From NCBI GenBank assembly GCA_037576195.1, contig CM075102.1:30314745-30378744 (forward strand): 64,000 nt of DNA, read 5' to 3'. Source of the stretch: Phytoseiulus persimilis. Its lineage: Eukaryota; Arthropoda; Arachnida; Mesostigmata; Phytoseiidae. Within the stretch, counting starts at the first letter, position 1, and each line of letters starts with the position of its first letter. Positions 11,655 to 22,657 of the stretch are shown in pieces. Position numbers and translations under genes: made by a program. A model generated the notes under the pieces. It saw only the letters and a list, made by a program, of their open reading frames with translations, was not told the DNA's origin and did not search any database.

Positions 11655-12441
11655 CTATCGACAGTCAGTTTTGAATGATACCAGAGCTGTTATTCCGTGT
11701 CGGCCAAACTTGGAGATAACGTAGCCCCCCGATCCAACTGCGCTCCGGAGCTCCACCTTGAACCAGAACTCGTCGTCGTCCAGGACTGTCTCGTCGTCGG
11801 CATACATGCTGAGCCGGAATCGATTGTTTCCCAAAACGAACCTGGCCTAGCAAAAACTAATGCAAAACATTCGAAGTTGAGTTGAGAATTCTCCAAGTCC
11901 AGCATGCCGGCCTTGAGTGACGATCACAAACAGCGACGAACAAGATCGCGCTGCTCGCTCCAGTCGAGCTTTGATGGGGAAAAGAAAGTTATTCGGTGGC
12001 GACCGTGACGTCCAGAACGAGAAAGTGCGAGGCCGAATTCATAAGCCGATGAAAATTTCCAAAGGTTTGGTTCGCAAAAAAAGTATTGCCCACTTACACA
12101 TCAAGAGAAATGCCTTGAGAACAAACTTCAACGCCTTTCGGAAGTCTTCTGTTCCAGAAGTTAATCGCGAGAATTCGCACAGGATATCTTCCAAGACACT
12201 TGATAGCTAGCGGGGCGTAGGTTTCCTGACGAAAGCTTGTTTTTTGTATCCTTACCATTTCCAGGAGAACTGATAAATTCGAATACTGTTCCAAACGAAC
12301 CGATGCTAGCTGGAAATTCTGTTTTTTCGGAAAACGCACTTTGAATAGTCCCGGCTCAGTTAGATTTGCCCCAGCGAGTCGATCGTGCATCGCCGACAAC
12401 TTCGAAAATCTCACAATCATCGGATGAGTTATGGCAACGAA
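11655..12441 (-). CDS. Unrecognised protein, two 3' exons
   Basis: Two exons on the minus strand join in phase: 12441-12098 (acceptor TTGAATCAG, donor GTAAGT, phase 2) and 11841-11655 (acceptor GCTAGGCCAG), with a 255-nt intron. The joined frame is about 176 residues ending at TAG. Exon 1 includes MHDRLAGANLTEPG and an aromatic/basic stretch. Exon 2, in a different frame, is clearly protein-like with an acidic run (YADDETVLDDDEFWF) followed by a glycine loop (SAVGSGGYVISKFG) and looks beta-rich. The start lies upstream and is not found. A strong-looking GTAAGG donor inside exon 1, about 30 nt before a CAG, is too close to be a normal intron. I see no domain I can name. Confidence 0.48.
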
Positions 12442-13145
12442 CTGATTCAAGAAGATCCATAGGTTCAATATTGGCGTTTATCGTAAGCTTTCCTATGCTA
12501 CTGCACACTGTCGGAATCCACTGTCATCGATCTGAAATTCTGCGAAAATTATCTTCGAGCCACCAGATATGCTCAATGAGCCCCTATCCCAGTTCGGATG
12601 ATGTCTTCTTTATGAGTCCGAATTCGGGGATCGTCTACGAGTGTTATCTCGGTCCACCGACATCATGTCGACCAAGCCATTCCCTAGTGAACTTACGGCC
12701 GATTCAATACGGCGCACGTAATGACAGCACGCGATCGCGGCGGGAAGCGCTGACTGCTCTCGCACGAAACACGCCGCTGCATTCTGATGCGAATCGACCA
12801 CAACTAAACTTTGGCCGTCGAGAACGACTGTTCCTTCGCCTATTCATGAGGACCGAGGTGAGAGTTCTGGATGGGCGTGGAAACCGCGTCATTCGGTATG
12901 AGAAACCCATGTGGTTTGTTTTTCAGCTCGGCGCTGAAACACGGGAGCTCACTTGAACGAACGGGCCGCGTGATTATCAGAAGCGGCGACCTTCGCACCG
13001 TTTTTCGATTGTCAAAAGCTCTATTCATATTTCGTTGTTCTTGTCCGCGACTGTAGAAAAACGGGCGCGTGGTTTCTTTTTTTTCGCGTCAAAATATACC
13101 TCCTCAACGCAAGACTCCCACCAACTTCACTTCCCTCCGCTTGCC
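12442..13145. other. Intergenic / cuticle-gene upstream region
   Basis: A 196-codon plus frame (12366-12956) crosses the minus-strand exon above and has no support. The last few hundred bases are presumably the promoter region of the gene starting at 13199. Confidence 0.4.
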
Positions 13146-13153
13146 TTTATAAG
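13146..13153 (+). promoter_or_regulatory. TATA box of cuticle-type gene
   Basis: TTTATAAG lies 46 bases before the ATG at 13199, placing the transcription start near 13176-13182 and leaving a 5' leader of about 20 nt, typical of highly expressed small cuticle-protein genes. Confidence 0.7.
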
Positions 13154-13198
13154 CTTCGGCCGCGGCGACTGGCACCGTAAAACCGGACGGCAACAATC

Positions 13199-13642
13199 AT
13201 GCTCGCCAAGGTGAGTTGGCAACGTCAGGTGCGGCCTCCCTCGGTCTACGACAGAAGAGTTTTCGCTTCCCAACTCCGGTCGAGTTCGAGGAACTCATAG
13301 GCAGTGGGGGATGCACCCTAGTTATCATCTGAAGTTCTTGTTTGTTCGCCCATCCGCTATCAGTGACATCGATTCGTCCGGTAGTCAACGCATTCGCGAA
13401 GCAGTCGTCACCCTAAACTTTGATGTCCCTTCTAGATTCTCGTTCTCTTCGCCCTCGTCGCCGCCGCTTTGGCTGGACACGGACACGTCCTCCGCAGCGA
13501 CCACGGAGTCCAGTACCAGTATGACAACCAGAAAACCGCTCACGGCTGGGCCCACCCATCTCACTTCATCGTTCCCTCCGGCTCGTACAAGTTCGTCGGT
13601 GGGTATGGGGGTCACTACGGTGGATACGGCGGTCTCTACTGA
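13199..13642 (+). CDS. Small secreted Gly/Tyr-rich cuticle-type protein
   Basis: Two exons: 13199-13210 (M-L-A-K, donor GTGAGT, phase 0) and 13436-13642 (acceptor CCTTCTAG), with a 225-nt intron. The product is 72 residues. Residues 1 to about 18 form a signal peptide (ILVLFALVAAALAG). The mature part has His/Gln/Tyr-rich sequence (VQYQYDNQ, HGWAHPSHF), then a glycine-tyrosine tail (GGYGGHYGGYGGLY). A tiny first exon ending inside the signal peptide with a phase-0 intron is the classic layout of arthropod cuticular protein genes. It has a TATA box and a poly(A) signal close by. It lacks a full Rebers-Riddiford motif, so it belongs with glycine-rich cuticle or secreted structural peptides; an antimicrobial glycine-rich peptide is the main alternative. 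Confidence 0.88.
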
Positions 13643-13700
13643 GCGGCCTTTGTCAACGGACTGATTGACGAAAGCCACAATCGGTCAGGCTGAGGCATCG

Positions 13701-13706
13701 AATAAA
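13701..13706 (+). promoter_or_regulatory. Poly(A) signal of cuticle-type gene
   Basis: AATAAA 58 bases after the stop codon of the cuticle-type gene, giving a very short 3' untranslated region. Confidence 0.8.
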
Positions 13707-16700
13707 AAAATTCTGTATATTCCCATGGAGACTCGTGCGCTGTTCTGCGGTGCTGATTTGTGTAATTAGGAAGTGCGGGCGATGGGGGCGACGAGACCGA
13801 TGAGGTGATGAGTGACGTATCCTGCTTTTCACGCCAAATCAGCTTGACAAGTACAAGCTGCTCGAAACGACCGGATACTCGCTCACGTCTCGCGGGCATC
13901 AGTCGTGTGCGATCGGTGGTTAGCTCGTCGAGCCTTCGCCAGTTTCGGTAGAGCACAGTCTGCCGACGTCCGGAGTAGTCGACACTCCGGTGAGCTTGTT
14001 TCTACTGGACGACCGTGATGATGGCCAATTTCGGTGTCACTCATTCCGCTCATCGGCTAACGAGGCCCCTCCCGGAGGCTCTGCAATCACACTTAGCGAG
14101 CAGCTTATAGTAAATGGATTACAGACACTCAAAGACAAGCACACATACACTCAGACCCAGATCCACACAAACGCAACGTTGGTGACGTTATGGATCATCG
14201 ACGAAGTCTGCGCATCGTTCTTGGTTTCGTTTTTTTTTTCGTTTCGCTGATCAGTTCCCTGAGCCCGCGTTACGTTCGTTCTTCATACCAATATGTCATA
14301 CGCAAGATCGATTCGACACTCTCCTTCCCCACTGTAGCAGAGTTTTGAACAGTTGGAATGCTTTCGACTACGCTGATCCGGGAATATTTCGTAGTCTGCT
14401 AAGAAGAGCAGCGTTTGCTCAGACAATCCAAAAAAAAATGAAATTTCCGCCACAACGTATCCCAGTTCTTCAAAGCGATGAGAGACGGCTAGGTAACCTT
14501 CTGATCCGAGCGATATTGTCGTCGGAACCCCTTTGACGGGCAGCTCAGACGGAAGGTCCGTCAAGTTCATTCGCTCTCGGATATAAAACGGCAGAAACAG
14601 TTCGTAGCGAGCGAGGAAACATATCCACCCAATTCCTGCGGAGTTCTTGAAACGCCGTCTCCGAAAATTCCTCCAGTGAGCCCTGAGTATCCTCCTCCAG
14701 CCTGGAGGCTCTAAAGTCGTGGGGCCTTGGCACCAACAGCTCCCCTGCACCACAGAATCCGTTCCAGCAGGGGGTTTCGGTTCGAGTTCCGCTAGCACTA
14801 AGTTGTGCTGGAAGGGAAGCTCCTCTTGCACTGGAGTTCTGTAGATTCCGATTGATGTGAGGTGGATGAGGACACCCAACATGACTTCCGTCTTGCTCCG
14901 GTCAGGCTCCAGGTATTCGCCTATGACTTTTTGCCTCATTTCTGCTTCCCACTGAACACCCTTGGGGGACACCGCCGCTTGAATTTTGCGAATTTTCACG
15001 CAGCCAATATGTGGAATTCCGAAAGCGTTGCCCGATGTGCCGACGACAAGACGGTTTGGGAGCCCCTGCTCTGGCTTACTCTTTTTTTATTCCCGATCAT
15101 TCGATTTTTTTCCTTTGGCTCCGCTTTCTGGTTTTGAGACCGAACTTTCGGACATCTCGCAAAGAGAAACGGGAGCGAATCTTCGACTCCGCTGCTCTCG
15201 CAATATGGCGCGCCTTAGGCTATTGAGGTCGTGGCCAAACGGTTGCAGGGGATCTTGCATGTAGCGCGTGACGGAGAGATCAAAGCCGTGCGACTGTTGC
15301 CGTGAAGTTCTGTGGGAATTTGTGCCCGAAGAACATGGTAACCTTAGAAATCATTCTCGAAGTGGGAGGTGAGGTGAGGAAGTACGTGAGAGGTGGTTTC
15401 GTTCCCGGTCCGCATGCCCGATCACCACAAAGTCGATGCGACAACCCAAATCTGGATACTTGATGCAGGATCGCTCAGCCATCGTAAGCTTGGTCACTTG
15501 GAAGGCGTTGATGTCCCGGTGGCTTCCAAACTCTCTGAAGCCGGAGCTCTAAAATCGGGACGAACGAAGCGACTGCTTCAAAAGTGCAATAGTGGCCCGA
15601 GTTACCCCGAGTGCCGATTCTTGACGCCGGAGCTTGGGTCGCCGAATCCGTGATTTCCTGATTCCTCGTAGAAATTCAGGCGCGATCCGTGCTCCAGCAT
15701 AGGGACAGTGTAAAAGCGTGAATGTGCCCTCTTTCAGCTCATTGTCGCAGAGTTCGAGGGTTTCGGATGCCCCCAAGCTAATTCATAGGGATTTGATCGG
15801 GAATCGCCCTAAAGTGTCTCGTTGCATGAAGCGGAGCAATCTGTTCTCGACTGGCTTGGGGACTGTAGAGCTGAGATTCTTTCCGCGAAGTGAACGTCGA
15901 TAGCTGAATTCTCCACTTGAAGTACCAAGACGGCTAATGGTAGCTCTCAAATCATGTAAAGATCCACAGTAGGTGTGTGCTCGCAACAACTATTGTCGTC
16001 TCCTCGGTCATCCGAGCCGAGAAGAGCCGCGCGTTTCTTTCGCGCGATGAAGAATGGTTTCAGGAGCTTATGGCTGCGGCAATTCTCACGAAACGCCAAT
16101 TACGCACCTTGTTGGCGGAAAATCTACGAAGAGTCTCCATTCGGTGTGAATTTGACGTTGCTCCATTATGATCGGGATCAAAACAAATAAATAGCGACTT
16201 TGGCAATCGGACCACACCTCCCCTACCGTAGAGACAGTATCAGCGTCTTGGGGATTCTCAATGCTCGAGGGTTAGGTCAGTTCAACGATTCTCGCGCGAG
16301 GCTCTGTCCAACGTCTCGCTCTCGAGTTGCACAACTTGAAACATGAGTGCGTGCCGACAGCTTGACGGACTGATTGAACTACATGCTCGACACCTGTCAT
16401 TAAGAGACACATCTGACAGGTATGGGATCGATTCAAAAAGATCCGTGTCCTTTGCCATGACGAGCATCGGCTGGGATTAGCTTCCTCGGGAGCAGTCTCA
16501 TCTTTATTTCAGAACATTCGAGGAGTAGCGGCTGCCCTGATCAGTCGGTGAATCGCCTAAACCATAAAGGTGAGTTCTCAGGTCATATTGCCTTGGGAAG
16601 TTGAGATTCCCCGGGCCGCTCCGGAGAGCACTTTGCGCCGTTGGAGACGACTTCAAGGGCATAACGATACTCGCCCTGCTGGGGCGCGTGTTTCGCCTAC

Positions 16701-16775
16701 TTGACGTGCTCCAGGATAATCCCACACGGGCACTGTACTTTACAGCTAGCTTAAGCACGACCGCACGGGAATAAG
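13707..16775. other. Unresolved; possible minus-strand exons near 14.5-15.0 kb
   Basis: A 238-codon minus frame spans 14283-14999. Within it a second minus frame, 14545-14736, looks more protein-like (SLEEFSETAFQELRR) and begins after a good acceptor (GTGGTGCAG), so part of this could be a spliced gene, but no complete in-phase model was found. No other stretch has clear support. Confidence 0.35.
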
Positions 16776-17202
16776 ATGTCTGCTCCCACGATTTCGCTGG
16801 TTCTTGCTGTTTTCTTGTTGGCAACACTCGTTAAAGGTGAATATCTAGTGACCATCGAGTCTGACCGCGGCTCAGAGGAGCCCAGCGAGCAACTCAGTGA
16901 TTACTTTCATGGAGAGCTGCGGATCTCGGCGTCGTCTCTAAATGATTCACCATATCCCTATAGGCAATGGACTTCTCGGCAACTCCACATCCGGCTTGAG
17001 CTCTGACGTCCTGTCCTCGGTGAACTCCGGTGGCGGAAACGACTCCACAGGAAACAGAGTGCGCAGCGCTGCCTCGCTGGATGCGCTGTTCAGTGTCTTA
17101 CAGAGTTTCGTAGCTCCGACCCCCGTGCCGCTGAAACATCTTTTCGAAACCCTGCTCGCACTTTTCAAACTCTGCGTGACGCTGCTAATCGCCAGAGAAT
17201 GA
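16776..17202 (+). CDS. Small secreted protein, two exons
   Basis: Exon 1 (16776-16836) encodes MSAPTISLVLAVFLLATLVK, a textbook signal peptide, and ends at donor GTGAAT in phase 1. Exon 2 (16964-17202, acceptor TCCCTATAG) continues in phase and ends at TGA; the intron is 127 nt. The 99-residue product has a Ser/Gly/Asn-rich first half with two possible N-glycosylation sites (NST, NDST) and a hydrophobic amphipathic C-terminal half (LFSVLQSFV, LFETLLALFKLCVTLLI). Reading straight through the intron gives a shorter, less convincing protein. It is divergent to two minus-strand genes for small helical proteins (17484-19112). A shared family is possible, but I cannot align it convincingly. Confidence 0.75.
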
Positions 17203-17316
17203 GCCGGCGAATTCGGTCGAACTACTCCTGTGATTCTGCTCAACGTCTTCAATCTAGGAGACAGAAGCGTCAACGACAGATGGACGTAGTCAGGTCGGAA
17301 AGACTGCCCTGAATTC

Positions 17317-17322
17317 AATAAA
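17317..17322 (+). promoter_or_regulatory. Poly(A) signal of small secreted-protein gene
   Basis: AATAAA 115 bases after the stop codon at 17200-17202, on the same strand. Confidence 0.65.
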
Positions 17323-17483
17323 AGACGGAGAGTGAGATTCGTTCGAAAGCTTGCCGTAGAATATTCGGTTATTCCGGATCCGAGCAATGAATTTCTCGGA
17401 TACGTCAGTGAGACGAGAGATCTTTCCCTCGAATGACTATTTATTCTTCCATAATTGCCAGCGTTGGTGTCCCGCTAGAGCTG

Positions 17484-18062
17484 CTAGGCTGTTTTGGCCT
17501 TCTTGAGCTTATCTAGATATTCAATAGTTGCTCTGCACATATCCTCCAGAAGAGCTGTAAGCGGGCATAAGCTCATCATGCATTCATTTGTGAACTCATG
17601 AACTGGAACGTTTGAGCATTTTGCTCTCGGAGTTCACAGTTTTGGACTTGCCTTTCGCGTTAGTCAACATCGCGTCGATTGTCATGTCTTGAATGTTCTT
17701 CTGTACTGTTTGAATAGGATCCATCGGCTGAGGGCGGGGAGGTTCCGGTGTTGTCGGTCTTCCGAAAAGTGAATTATTGTCCGAGATCTGGCCGAATAAC
17801 GAGAGTCTGGGACCTTCAAAATATGAGCCATTCAGTATCGATGAATCGCGCTCAATTGATTCGAATCGTCGTGAAATCCGCTACGATCAATCGATTCATT
17901 ATCGATTTCCTTCCTAATTGGACTTATCCTGATTTCCAAGGAGCTCACCTTTCGTAGTTCCTCCAACGCTGGAATCGGAAATCGGTCCGCCGGAAGACCT
18001 TGGGGAGTCTTCGAGCTGCCTCGCCCCGAAAAGTTGCATCGAGGGTTCGGTGGTACTTCGGC
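17484..18062 (-). CDS. Helical secreted-protein paralogue C, partial, with a GC-AG intron
   Basis: Three minus-strand exons join in phase: 18062-17949 (acceptor CGATTTCAG, donor GTGAGC, phase 0), 17787-17652 (acceptor TCGGCCAG) and 17554-17484 (acceptor CGCTTACAG, stop TAG). The second intron uses a GC donor in the consensus context AAAG/GCAAGT. Exon 1 is Pro/Arg-rich, exon 2 ends in an amphipathic helix (DPIQTVQKNIQDMTIDAML), and exon 3 is a charged helix (EYLDKLKKAKTA). The last 46 residues align without gaps to the next gene (18415-19112), with the intron at the same codon and phase and a third exon of the same length, 71 nt. No first exon with a signal peptide was found between the two genes, so the 5' end is missing or lost. 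Confidence 0.72.
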
Positions 18063-18334
18063 CTGAAATCGTTCCGACAATCTAAGGCACTGAGTATTCA
18101 TAGAAGGGCTTCCACAACCACCGGTTCGCTAATTACGGAGCGGGTAGTCAGTCCCAGAATTTACCAGGTTGAGCAATGTCTAAGAGAGGCTCCGGAATAA
18201 CGGGACTTCACCGTAACTCTATTGCCTTTGAAGATTCAAGTTTTCTGAGCAGGAACTTTCCCTTCGCGACTAGATCAGAACTGACTGACGGGGTCTCCAT
18301 TCCAGAAACTGCTCGACCCATTTAGTTGAAACAT

Positions 18335-18340
18335 TTTATT
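18335..18340 (-). promoter_or_regulatory. Poly(A) signal of paralogue B
   Basis: AATAAA on the minus strand, 75 bases beyond the stop codon of the gene ending at 18415. Confidence 0.65.
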
Positions 18341-18414
18341 CTGGAGAACGCTGAGTACATCCGAGTTAATTGATACGAATATCCAGGATTTTTCGAGTTC
18401 AGTCCCTATTTCCA

Positions 18415-19112
18415 TCATAGAGTACGAGCTTTCCTCATTCTGTCAATTAGGGTGGTCAGGAAACTACAAGTCTTCGTCACCAAGGCTGAAATGTTTCGTC
18501 CTTTAATCAAATCTGCAGATTACTCCCGAGTCATTGAGTTGAGTAGAATGAGTTTTTCCCTGCGGCAATCGGGACAGCGACAAAGATCTGATTCATGCTC
18601 ATGGAATGCTCCGCAAGCGAAACAAGAGGATGTGCCGACACGAGTTCCACAGCGAACGACAGCATGCCGAGGGACCTACTTTTGATGTTATCGATGAAAG
18701 TGTCAACTTTCATTTCTGTGAGGCCTTGTTGCATTTTGGCGAAGGGGTCGAAAGCCGAAGTAGCTTTACCTATCATGCTACCCGTAGCCTCTTTGGCGCC
18801 GTCGATAGGAGCTGAGAGGAGTCCACCGATTCCTCGCTCCTTGACCTCTCCGTTAATGGTATCCAACGGTTTCTCGAATAAATTCTTGAAGCTGGAAAGC
18901 TGCCCGCCGGCGGTCTGGAGCAGCAGGAAGCCTGCGTGGGGAAGAGATTCCAGGAGGTGAAAGACGAATCAAATCCTCTGATAATCTGGTGAAATAGCAA
19001 CGCTCAGAAAACGCCGAATGAGATTTCTCGTAGAGGGTACCGGAGACGATGATTTGGTACACTTACAAACCAGACCAGCCTGTAGAGTGGGAGTTGCGGG
19101 AAACCATCTCAT
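18415..19112 (-). CDS. Helical secreted-protein paralogue B
   Basis: Exons on the minus strand: 19112-19067 (donor GTAAGT, phase 1), 18931-18680 (acceptor CCACGCAG, donor GTAGGT, phase 1) and 18485-18415 (acceptor CATTTCAG, stop TGA). The product is 122 residues. The signal peptide is split by intron 1: MRWFPATPTLQAGLV then CFLLLQTAGG. The rest is amphipathic helix with Gly/Ala-rich sequence (GLLSAPIDGAKEATGSM), then DPFAKMQQGLTEMKVD and a basic helix (LIDRMRKARTL) with one Cys (residue 106). The last 46 residues align with paralogue C: 13 identities and mostly conservative changes, including the single Cys. An upstream in-frame ATG at 19163 exists but would bury the signal peptide. Function is unknown; secreted or haemolymph/salivary-type protein is inference. 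Confidence 0.8.
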
Positions 19113-19163
19113 TTTGGTGTTCCTGCTTTGTCTGAAACGAATCAAAACTTTCACCACATCCAT

Positions 19164-22100
19164 AACTCAAGATCTCGCGTCTGCTCAGAATCGTTGGTAA
19201 ATGAGGTCGGCTGTGATATGTATTCATAGTTCATCATATGATTTATATTCGCCAATGGTGGAGTTCGGTTTTTATGCAATGGGTTTCCCTCTGGCCACAC
19301 GCTGTCCCTTTCCGTCCTTTCTCCAGGAGAGCAGAGTGAATTGCAGTACATCTGCCAGCACCGCCACAACACCATCCACACTGAATATACTCGATCGGTC
19401 GAACACTCGATCGGGGTGTCAGTTTATATCATCCTAAAAGTTCGGGGCTCCCTGATCACCAGCCGCGAAGATTGAGGCTTCTTCCCCTCGGTAACAAAGA
19501 AAAAAAATATGAGTTCTCTCCGGAGCCGAAGACGCTTTGGTGACGCTCAAGCCTTGCGGATTCGAATGGACCAACATCTCAATCAAAGCAGTCGGAGAAA
19601 GCATTGCAAGAAATGACCGAGATTTCTCATCTTGGCATCTAATTGCTCCCTCGCCTCGCCTTGGGTCGTGAGCCATATCGATCATCACTGACCGCAGATC
19701 GTGAGTCACGCGCCGCTAATCGGCTCCTACCACTTTCAGGCTACTGTTCTCCCCCGTTAATGACAGAACGTCCCTCCGCTGAGCGATTCACCAGTCGCAT
19801 GCTCTTGAATTGCATCAAATCAAATACTTTTCAATCATCTTATAACAACAAACAGACCACCGAATCACACGAGACAGTAGCCGGGGGCCCGCGATACCAC
19901 GACAAACCCCGAGAAGAAGTGCAATTGTCAACGCGCGCCCTGAGACCTCGGCCATGCATTCCTTCCCACGACGCGACGGCTCTTTTGAGCTGCGCCCGAT
20001 TCGCTATGCGAGGAATTCTACAGCGTCTCCCATTGGTGGTGATTAGGTTGGTGAGCAAGCAGGGCAAGCTCATTTCACAGCTCCATTAGAAAGCGTATCA
20101 TTCGTTTCAAACGACAAACTACAAATAAATTGCTCTGACAGTTATTGCTCTGGCGATGAAAAAGCGAGCCAATTTGTCGAAGAATTCTTTTTCCTTTTCG
20201 GCTGTGCCACCCGAGACCCTTCTCGAAATGGCTGGCGGCAACGATCGCTTCACTTCTTCAGGCTCGAGGGGCTCCGGAAAGGATTCCGGACTTCGATCAT
20301 CGAGCTTCATCACCCGCCGGGCTCTCCTTCAATGCTTTTGTTCGTCGCTTCCCGAGTCAGCTCGTGTTCGCTGAGCTCAGGCGGCAAAGGTACTCCGCGG
20401 CTCCTCGAAATCCGCTGAGCCTTGGATCGGAACTTCGGCAAGTTTTGAGATATGAGATTTTATATTGAATCTTATCTCGCTCCAGTCATCTGCCGCCGAA
20501 GATGATTATCTCCGAAACGAGGCTCGCGTTCCTGCCATGCGCTCAGATTGGACACGGCTGCCGTACCGGGTCCTCGGTATGCGAGACCGTCGAAGCCGAT
20601 GAAATTGAAATCCGGGAAAAAAGGCACGCGACGAGCCCCGGTAGCGATGTCGGTAGCGTCCTTCTCGCCCCAACAAACACGGGCGAACTAACCGAAAATC
20701 GCGAGAACATGGGGAGCTGACAACGTTCAGAATAGCGAAACAGCTGGTTCGTCAACAAGCGCGTAACCAAGCTCAATAATTGATGAATGGCTGGATTGCT
20801 GAATGGATCGGGGATCAATGAAGGTGATTGGATAGCTTGCAGCTGCCGATGACGCGCATGTGGAGATTGACGCGAATGTGGAATTTTTTGCCCTTCGTCC
20901 ATCTTCGTAGATCAACCTAACATCCATCAGATGTGTGATGTTTTCATCACTAATCCCATCGACGTGATGTGATTGGGTCCCAATGTTCTTCTGCGTTCGG
21001 CAATGTTTCATGGAGGTGTGGCTTGGTTCGGCTTCGGTCGCTTCATCGGTCCCTCGGTCGGGTGGTTGGTTGTGTCAGAAACTGGCTGTCTTTTTACCTT
21101 GACTTGAACGCTGGTTGACCGGCTACCGACTTACTTCATTAACGCTCTCGATCTACCGCGGTGGCCGAGCAACCGGCTCCGCAGAGAAATCAAGCGTATG
21201 AGCCCGAATTCGGTACGCTCCGTATTGATCCACAGGGAGCGAAATGATTTGCTTGCCTCGGCACAATCGGATTTCGGTCTTCGAGGAGCCATACCTACTG
21301 TTGAGAAATCTTCTGCTGTTCTGTCGCTCTCTCGCTCGCCTCTTGAACGTTGTTTCAGAAGCCGATGCATCGGATACAACTCGTGTGTGCTTCCACCAAA
21401 GAGCTCTAGCAAAGATCCCAGATGATTCTGGAAGACTGGAGATCGAGAGCTAGGTTTCCCGTCCCGAATCAATGGAGTCTTGCCCTCCGGATGAGTAGCT
21501 AAGAAATTTACATCGGAAGTCTCTCAATCGGCGAGGCCCGTCTGACGCGCGGGAATTTCCTATATAGGAGTATAAATCTGTTCGGCGGAGTGTTGATATC
21601 AATTACGATCGGGCGCATTCTCGTTCTTCCTTCCCGATCGTCCATCTCTTCCTCTCCCTTGGTGCTACAAGTTATTACGACGACGATTCATCAAAGGGCA
21701 TTCTTGAGAGTGTTACGACCATTTTAATTACATCAACCCACATCAAGCTACCGTAAAAAACCGTAGGCCCCAAAGATGTTAATGACGTATTCCCGGGGGT
21801 TGCTCGAGGATGGCGGTGTTGAGCTCGAATATTAAGTGTCGGGGCGATTCTCGAAGCCCGATTTGTGAACACACGAGTCCGACCCGAGAATCTCGTTTCG
21901 GTTTCCGCATTCTCTCCAAACGCTGCGAACCTTGCCCGCGATTATTGGAAAAGCTAGGAATTTGCGACGCGTCAGCCGAAGGTAGCGATGTTCTCATTCT
22001 GTCGTCGAACCATTTTTGAAAAAGTCCCGAGAAAAGGAGGGCAGCCGATCTGAATGTGCTCTCCCTTAGGAGGTCCGCGACCCAATCGGGAAAACTTGGC

Positions 22101-22314
22101 TTCGTGGTGAGGAAGCGGTGGGAGCCCTGCGAGACGAATGCGTTCATCCCGAACGGTGCTCGCAGGTTCGACTAAGCCAAGACGTCGGTAAGAGCGTGAA
22201 GCTCGTTCGATTTAAAAGAAAATCGTGCTTGCAGCTTGCTTAAATGTTAAAAGTGGTATAATGCAATTAGATGAACTTGCCAAGATATATTGTGAGAACG
22301 GCACAGATATCGTC
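19164..22314. other. Unresolved region; several minus-strand candidate exons
   Basis: Minus frames with protein-like composition occur at 20119-20310 (63 codons, starting MKLDDRSPESF), 20727-21011 (94 codons), 21131-21472 (ends in a strong donor, AATGAA/GTAAGT) and 21779-22147 (122 codons, starting MNAFVSQG). They may belong to one or more minus-strand genes but I could not link them in phase. A minus frame near 19945 starting MAEVSGRALTIALLL resembles a signal peptide. Plus-strand frames here look like shadows. Confidence 0.35.
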
Positions 22315-22611
22315 TCAAGACGCCTCCGAGAACGATAGCCATCTTTCTTGTCTGGTCGGATAGCTTGTTCGTCCGCTCGTTGGTTCTCGATGAGCGCCGT
22401 CCGGCAGAATGGACGTCGACGACAGCGGAGTTCGATCAAAATTTGTTGTCTCAACGACTCCACTGTTTGTCTAATCATCGTTTACCCGACAATTACGGAC
22501 GAGAATTTTAATCGCTACTTCCCAACTTACTTTTTCACTAAACCTTTCCCTAGGCATCACGGAAAGTGGATCGATAAATGCGACAATCGATACGTTCTGC
22601 GACCTTGCCAT
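22315..22611 (-). CDS. Small two-exon protein, unrecognised
   Basis: Exon 1 runs 22611-22531, with ATG in context GACGATGG, 27 codons, and donor GTAAGT in phase 0. Exon 2 runs 22470-22315 after acceptor GATGATTAG and ends at TGA. The intron is 60 nt, and the product would be 78 residues: a short N-terminal segment (SIVAFIDPLSVM) followed by a Ser/Thr/Arg-rich polar tail. The in-phase splice with a consensus donor is the main evidence; composition and short length mean this could also be two exons of a longer gene. No domain is recognised. Confidence 0.38.
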
Positions 22612-22657
22612 CGTCCGAACTCGCTGAGCGAAAATCCCGGTTCCGTATTGTATGACG

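Noticed and set aside
12229-12258. 30-nt intron inside the first exon of the 11.7-12.4 kb gene (GTAAGG to CGTCAG)
   Set aside because: Too short for normal splicing, and the sequence reads through in frame without it.
13385-13678. 97-codon minus-strand frame opposite the cuticle-type gene
   Set aside because: Exact antisense shadow of the second exon of a gene with promoter, signal peptide and poly(A) signal.
14283-14999. 238-codon minus-strand frame as a single-exon gene
   Set aside because: Composition changes along it and a better frame overlaps its middle after a splice acceptor; a continuous protein is unlikely, so only a candidate region is reported.
18440-18490. AGGGTGGTCAGG looked like a third copy of the mariner-like tip
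   Set aside because: On the minus strand it falls inside exon 3 of paralogue B, whose translation aligns with exon 3 of paralogue C; similarity to the tip stops after ten bases.
18531-18559. Alternative third exon for paralogue B (ending KNSFYSTQ), in frame after an acceptor GCCGCAG
   Set aside because: It is splice-compatible, but the exon at 18485-18415 has the same length as and clear homology to exon 3 of the neighbouring paralogue, so it is preferred.
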